Assembly: GCA_019426215.1 (NCBI GenBank)
Contig: CM033391.1
Span: 15,426,708-15,490,707, forward strand
Length of the DNA: 64,000 nt
Source: Buddleja alternifolia
Taxonomy: Eukaryota > Streptophyta > Magnoliopsida > Lamiales > Scrophulariaceae
Reading direction: 5' to 3'
The notes under the pieces are model-generated. The model saw only the letters and a list, made by a program, of their open reading frames with translations. It was not told the DNA's origin and did no database searches. Both the position numbers and the translations under genes were made by a program. Positions 61,567 to 64,000 of the stretch are shown here, in pieces (the first letter of the stretch is position 1; each line of letters starts with the position of its first letter).

Positions 61567-63053
61567 TGATGATCCCAAGTGGCATACGAAAGGGTCTAGA
61601 AGGGGGGGTTGAATAGACCCTGAAGTTTTTTTAAACTTCAAAAATTTTGTGTTACTTTTCAAAGATCTGAACGCTTGGAAGGCTGAGCGCTTGGGTCAGG
61701 CGCTTCAGTAAAGATAACTTAGACTTAGTGAGTTTAGCAATTTACCAAAGTAGGGTAACGCTTAGATCACTTAATCAGGGTTAGCACAGCGGAAATAATT
61801 TTTAGCGTTCTTTTAGATAATTTAATCGCTTTGCAATTTTACTTGTCTTTTATAATAATGTAAAATGACAGATATAAGACAGTAAAATATAAATGACACA
61901 ATAATTTGTAAGGTTCACTGGGTGATGTAATCCCAACTATGAACTTCTTCTCCTTTTTCACTTGGAGGAAATTACTAAGATGATTATCAAAGAATCACAC
62001 AGAATCTTCTACAAGATAGTAAAGAATGAAAATGATCTCGGGCTCCTTGATCACACAGATTTCAGCACCAATGAAGATCGTCTTCTACAAGCTTCTCTCA
62101 CTCAGAAATACTGCATGTAATGAGTTTCAACAACTTTTCTCACTCAGATGAAAGGTTGAGGTTTTTGTCACAAGGGTTTGTTTGTATTTGGGAAGATCAA
62201 ACAACTTGGAATATCTCAATGGGAATTTAGGTTTCTTCTTTGGAAGATGTTTGAGATATTTGTGACTGTCTGGAATGTAGATAAAAAGCTTGAATGGATT
62301 TTGGCTATGGAGATTCTAAGTTTTTTCTTGTGTACGTAATTTTCTCTTGTAAATGTTTTGTACCGTCCTTTTTAGGGTCTGCTGAAGGTAAGGTATTTAT
62401 AGGCAATTCTTGGGATCTGTCCGTTGGACACATGTAGGAGCGTGCCTTTCACGCAGCGCGTGATTCTACCTAAAGCCTGACATTTCTGAAACACTGCTGG
62501 CACCGATTGGATGGTAGCAGCTACGAACTCTGAAGTTCTGATAGTCTGGTCAAAAAGGTGGCTTGTCCACAGGTCACAGTAGCTTATCACATTTAATGCT
62601 CTTATCAGGCATTTAATGCATTTGAATTTATTTCCCGTTGGAAATAAATGTCCGTTGAATGATTGCATTTAAGTCCTTCGTGACTTGAGGATTTATTTCA
62701 GGTGAATTTGTCATTGATCGCTTAAGTGCTTTGAGCGCTTGATCCATAAATCCTGAAAAAGGCCCTTTAGCGTTTGACGGACGCTAAGAGACAAATCTTC
62801 ATCTCTGGTTGACTTCAGACGCTGATCTTCAACTTCTTCTCTAATAGACTCACCTAGAATTCTATTAGTGATTCAGTATCTAATACTTAGTCTAAAACCT
62901 ACAAAGATAAAAATTACAAGCCTAAACAAAATTACAAACTTTTAAACGCTTAAACAATGATCTATGGAAAACATAAACTTACATTTTATTTGGGGTCTAA
63001 CATTGAATCCTATCTTGTCATTATCAAAACATCTAACATGAAATTTTCTAACA
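61567..63053 (-). repeat. 3' LTR of a Sirevirus-like copia element
   Basis: About 1487 bp. On the minus strand it starts TGTTAGAAAATTTCATG directly after a purine tract and ends GGGATCATCA. The phrases GTTTTGATAATGACAAG and GGGTCTATTCAACCCCCCC are typical of Sirevirus-group LTRs. The other LTR is beyond the window. Confidence 0.78.
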
Positions 63054-63075
63054 ATTTCCCCCTTTTTGATGATGT
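63054..63075 (-). promoter_or_regulatory. polypurine tract of the Sirevirus-like element
   Basis: On the minus strand AAAAAGGGGGAAAT precedes TGTTAG, the usual primer for plus-strand DNA synthesis at the 3' LTR edge. Confidence 0.8.
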
Positions 63076-63309
63076 CAAGACTTTAACTCTTATAACTCTT
63101 TTATAATTTAAGAGTTACTTAAAAGAAAAGCCCAAATGAATATAAGTTAGCGTTCAAAAAGTTAGTAAAGTTAGCTAAAGTTAGATTAGCTTCAACAAGA
63201 TGTTTCAGCAATAAATCATTCATATATTGAAATAATAGGCATACATGATTTATACTGAAAACAAAAAAGGAAGCGACAACAGAAATACAATACAATAAAA
63301 GGAATTCAT

Positions 63310-63981
63310 TCACTTTTTCTGTCGCTTTGCTCTTTCTTTGCCTTGGAGAACTTCTAGCGCTAAGTCCATCAGGAGACGATCAATGTCAATCATTGTCGTA
63401 TGTTGAACTTCATTGTAATCATGCCTACGAAGTCTGGAGCTTTCATTAAGTTCTAACAACCTTTCTGTCCACTCTCTTGGAGAAATTCCAAGTTCACGAA
63501 TTAAATCGTGATAGATATCTTTTCTTGGATCTTTTGACGGTCTCCAATTGATAGGTCGTCTCAGCGGTCCGGCAAAAGGTTGAAATCCCATACCTTCTAA
63601 GAAGTCAACGTCCAATTCCGGAAGGGGATATCTTCCTAGATAATACCTTGGCTTTCTCTTTTTAGTTAGCATCTTCTTAATGCTCACTAGTTCTTCCATC
63701 ATTGATCGCCAATTTTTATCATCAGTCTTTGACATTACTTCGGACGCTTGATGCTTTTCTGTATTTTCCCCCTTCTTGGCATCATCAAGAGAGGTTTTCA
63801 ACTCAGCGACTTCTCTTCGCAAGAGTCGAACTTCGTCAACTAAGAGAGCAACTTGGTGAGCGATGCTCTGAGCAGCGGCATCGGTCGAAATATGTCTGTC
63901 AACATCAACCGAAGCGCTCTGGGCTAAGTGACGGTTGAATTCGGATGAGAGTTCAGCGATAAGAGGTGATATGCTCTTCAT
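63310..63981 (-). CDS. extra 3' ORF of the Sirevirus-like element, coiled-coil
   Basis: At least 223 codons, open to the window edge upstream, so it may be longer. It lies between pol (outside the window) and the 3' LTR, with about 250 bp to the purine tract. Sirevirus elements often carry an additional, sometimes envelope-like, ORF in this place. Heptad-like residues around 42-68 (IAHQVALLVDEVRLLRREVAELKTSLDD) predict a coiled coil. No clear signal peptide or membrane segment is seen in the visible part. A basic C-terminus (KERAKRQKK) ends it. Function unknown; I rely on position and the coiled coil only. Confidence 0.6.
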   Translation of the reverse strand: MKSISPLIAELSSEFNRHLAQSASVDVDRHISTDAAAQSIAHQVALLVDEVRLLRREVAELKTSLDDAKKGENTEKHQASEVMSKTDDKNWRSMMEELVSIKKMLTKKRKPRYYLGRYPLPELDVDFLEGMGFQPFAGPLRRPINWRPSKDPRKDIYHDLIRELGISPREWTERLLELNESSRLRRHDYNEVQHTTMIDIDRLLMDLALEVLQGKERAKRQKK

Positions 63982-64000
63982 GATTGTAACAGTGCGTGTG

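Larger units (their letters stand above)
56744..62562. repeat. recent tandem duplication, unit 2
   Basis: Direct copy of 50887-56743 (offset 5857 at its start, about 5820 later because of small deletions in 59400-60100). The junction reads GGTGGC-A-CCATTTG: no clear shared bases at the breakpoints and one extra A. Beyond 62562 the LTR continues as in the original. Confidence 0.93.
63054..64000 (-). mobile_element. 3' internal end of a Sirevirus-like element, cut by the window end
   Basis: Includes the purine tract, about 250 bp of AT-rich spacer (63063-63309) and the coiled-coil ORF. The pol region should continue beyond base 64000. Confidence 0.7.

Overview
This is nuclear plant DNA, most likely from a eudicot. 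It is AT-rich and gene-poor, with Ty1/copia and Sirevirus-like LTR elements, L1-type LINEs, Mutator-, hAT-, CACTA- and Harbinger-type DNA elements, microsatellites, and the remains of one plant receptor-like kinase gene. No operons, CRISPR arrays, rRNA genes or intact tRNA genes are visible. All boundaries and similarities were read by eye, without alignments or database searches.

Layout: 1-5238 is a minus-strand Ty1/copia element (A) cut by the window edge. 5239-15038 is AT-rich non-coding DNA with nested small DNA elements, several showing clear target-site duplications (TSDs). 15039-17740 holds a GC-rich LTR-like piece and a 3'-truncated LINE (minus). 17740-24345 is copy 1 of an old duplicated segment. 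24262-33854 holds two minus-strand parts of a BIR-type LRR receptor-like kinase gene, separated by a CACTA-type element that itself contains copia element B (25622-32118, TSD TTAAC). 34785-55370 is copy 2 of the old segment, much enlarged by insertions. Within it, 44896-53408 is a complete PIF/Harbinger element bounded by TAA duplications. 50887-62562 is a recent direct tandem duplication with a unit of about 5.86 kb. 61567-64000 is the 3' end of a minus-strand Sirevirus-like element with an extra coiled-coil ORF.

The two copies of the old segment record each other's history. Each carries insertions that are missing at the matching place in the other, so empty sites and TSDs can be read directly: four MULE-type elements (one with captured GC-rich DNA), one LINE, two hAT elements, one LTR element and the Harbinger element.

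The most interesting item is the Harbinger element. It has the expected Myb/SANT-like gene and DDE nuclease, and also a third gene, on the far side of the nuclease, that looks like a diverged paralogue of the Myb/SANT-like gene. The intron falls at the same place and in the same phase in both. The nuclease has a frameshift, while both SANT-like genes are open. The third gene has been copied again, without the nuclease, by the recent tandem duplication.
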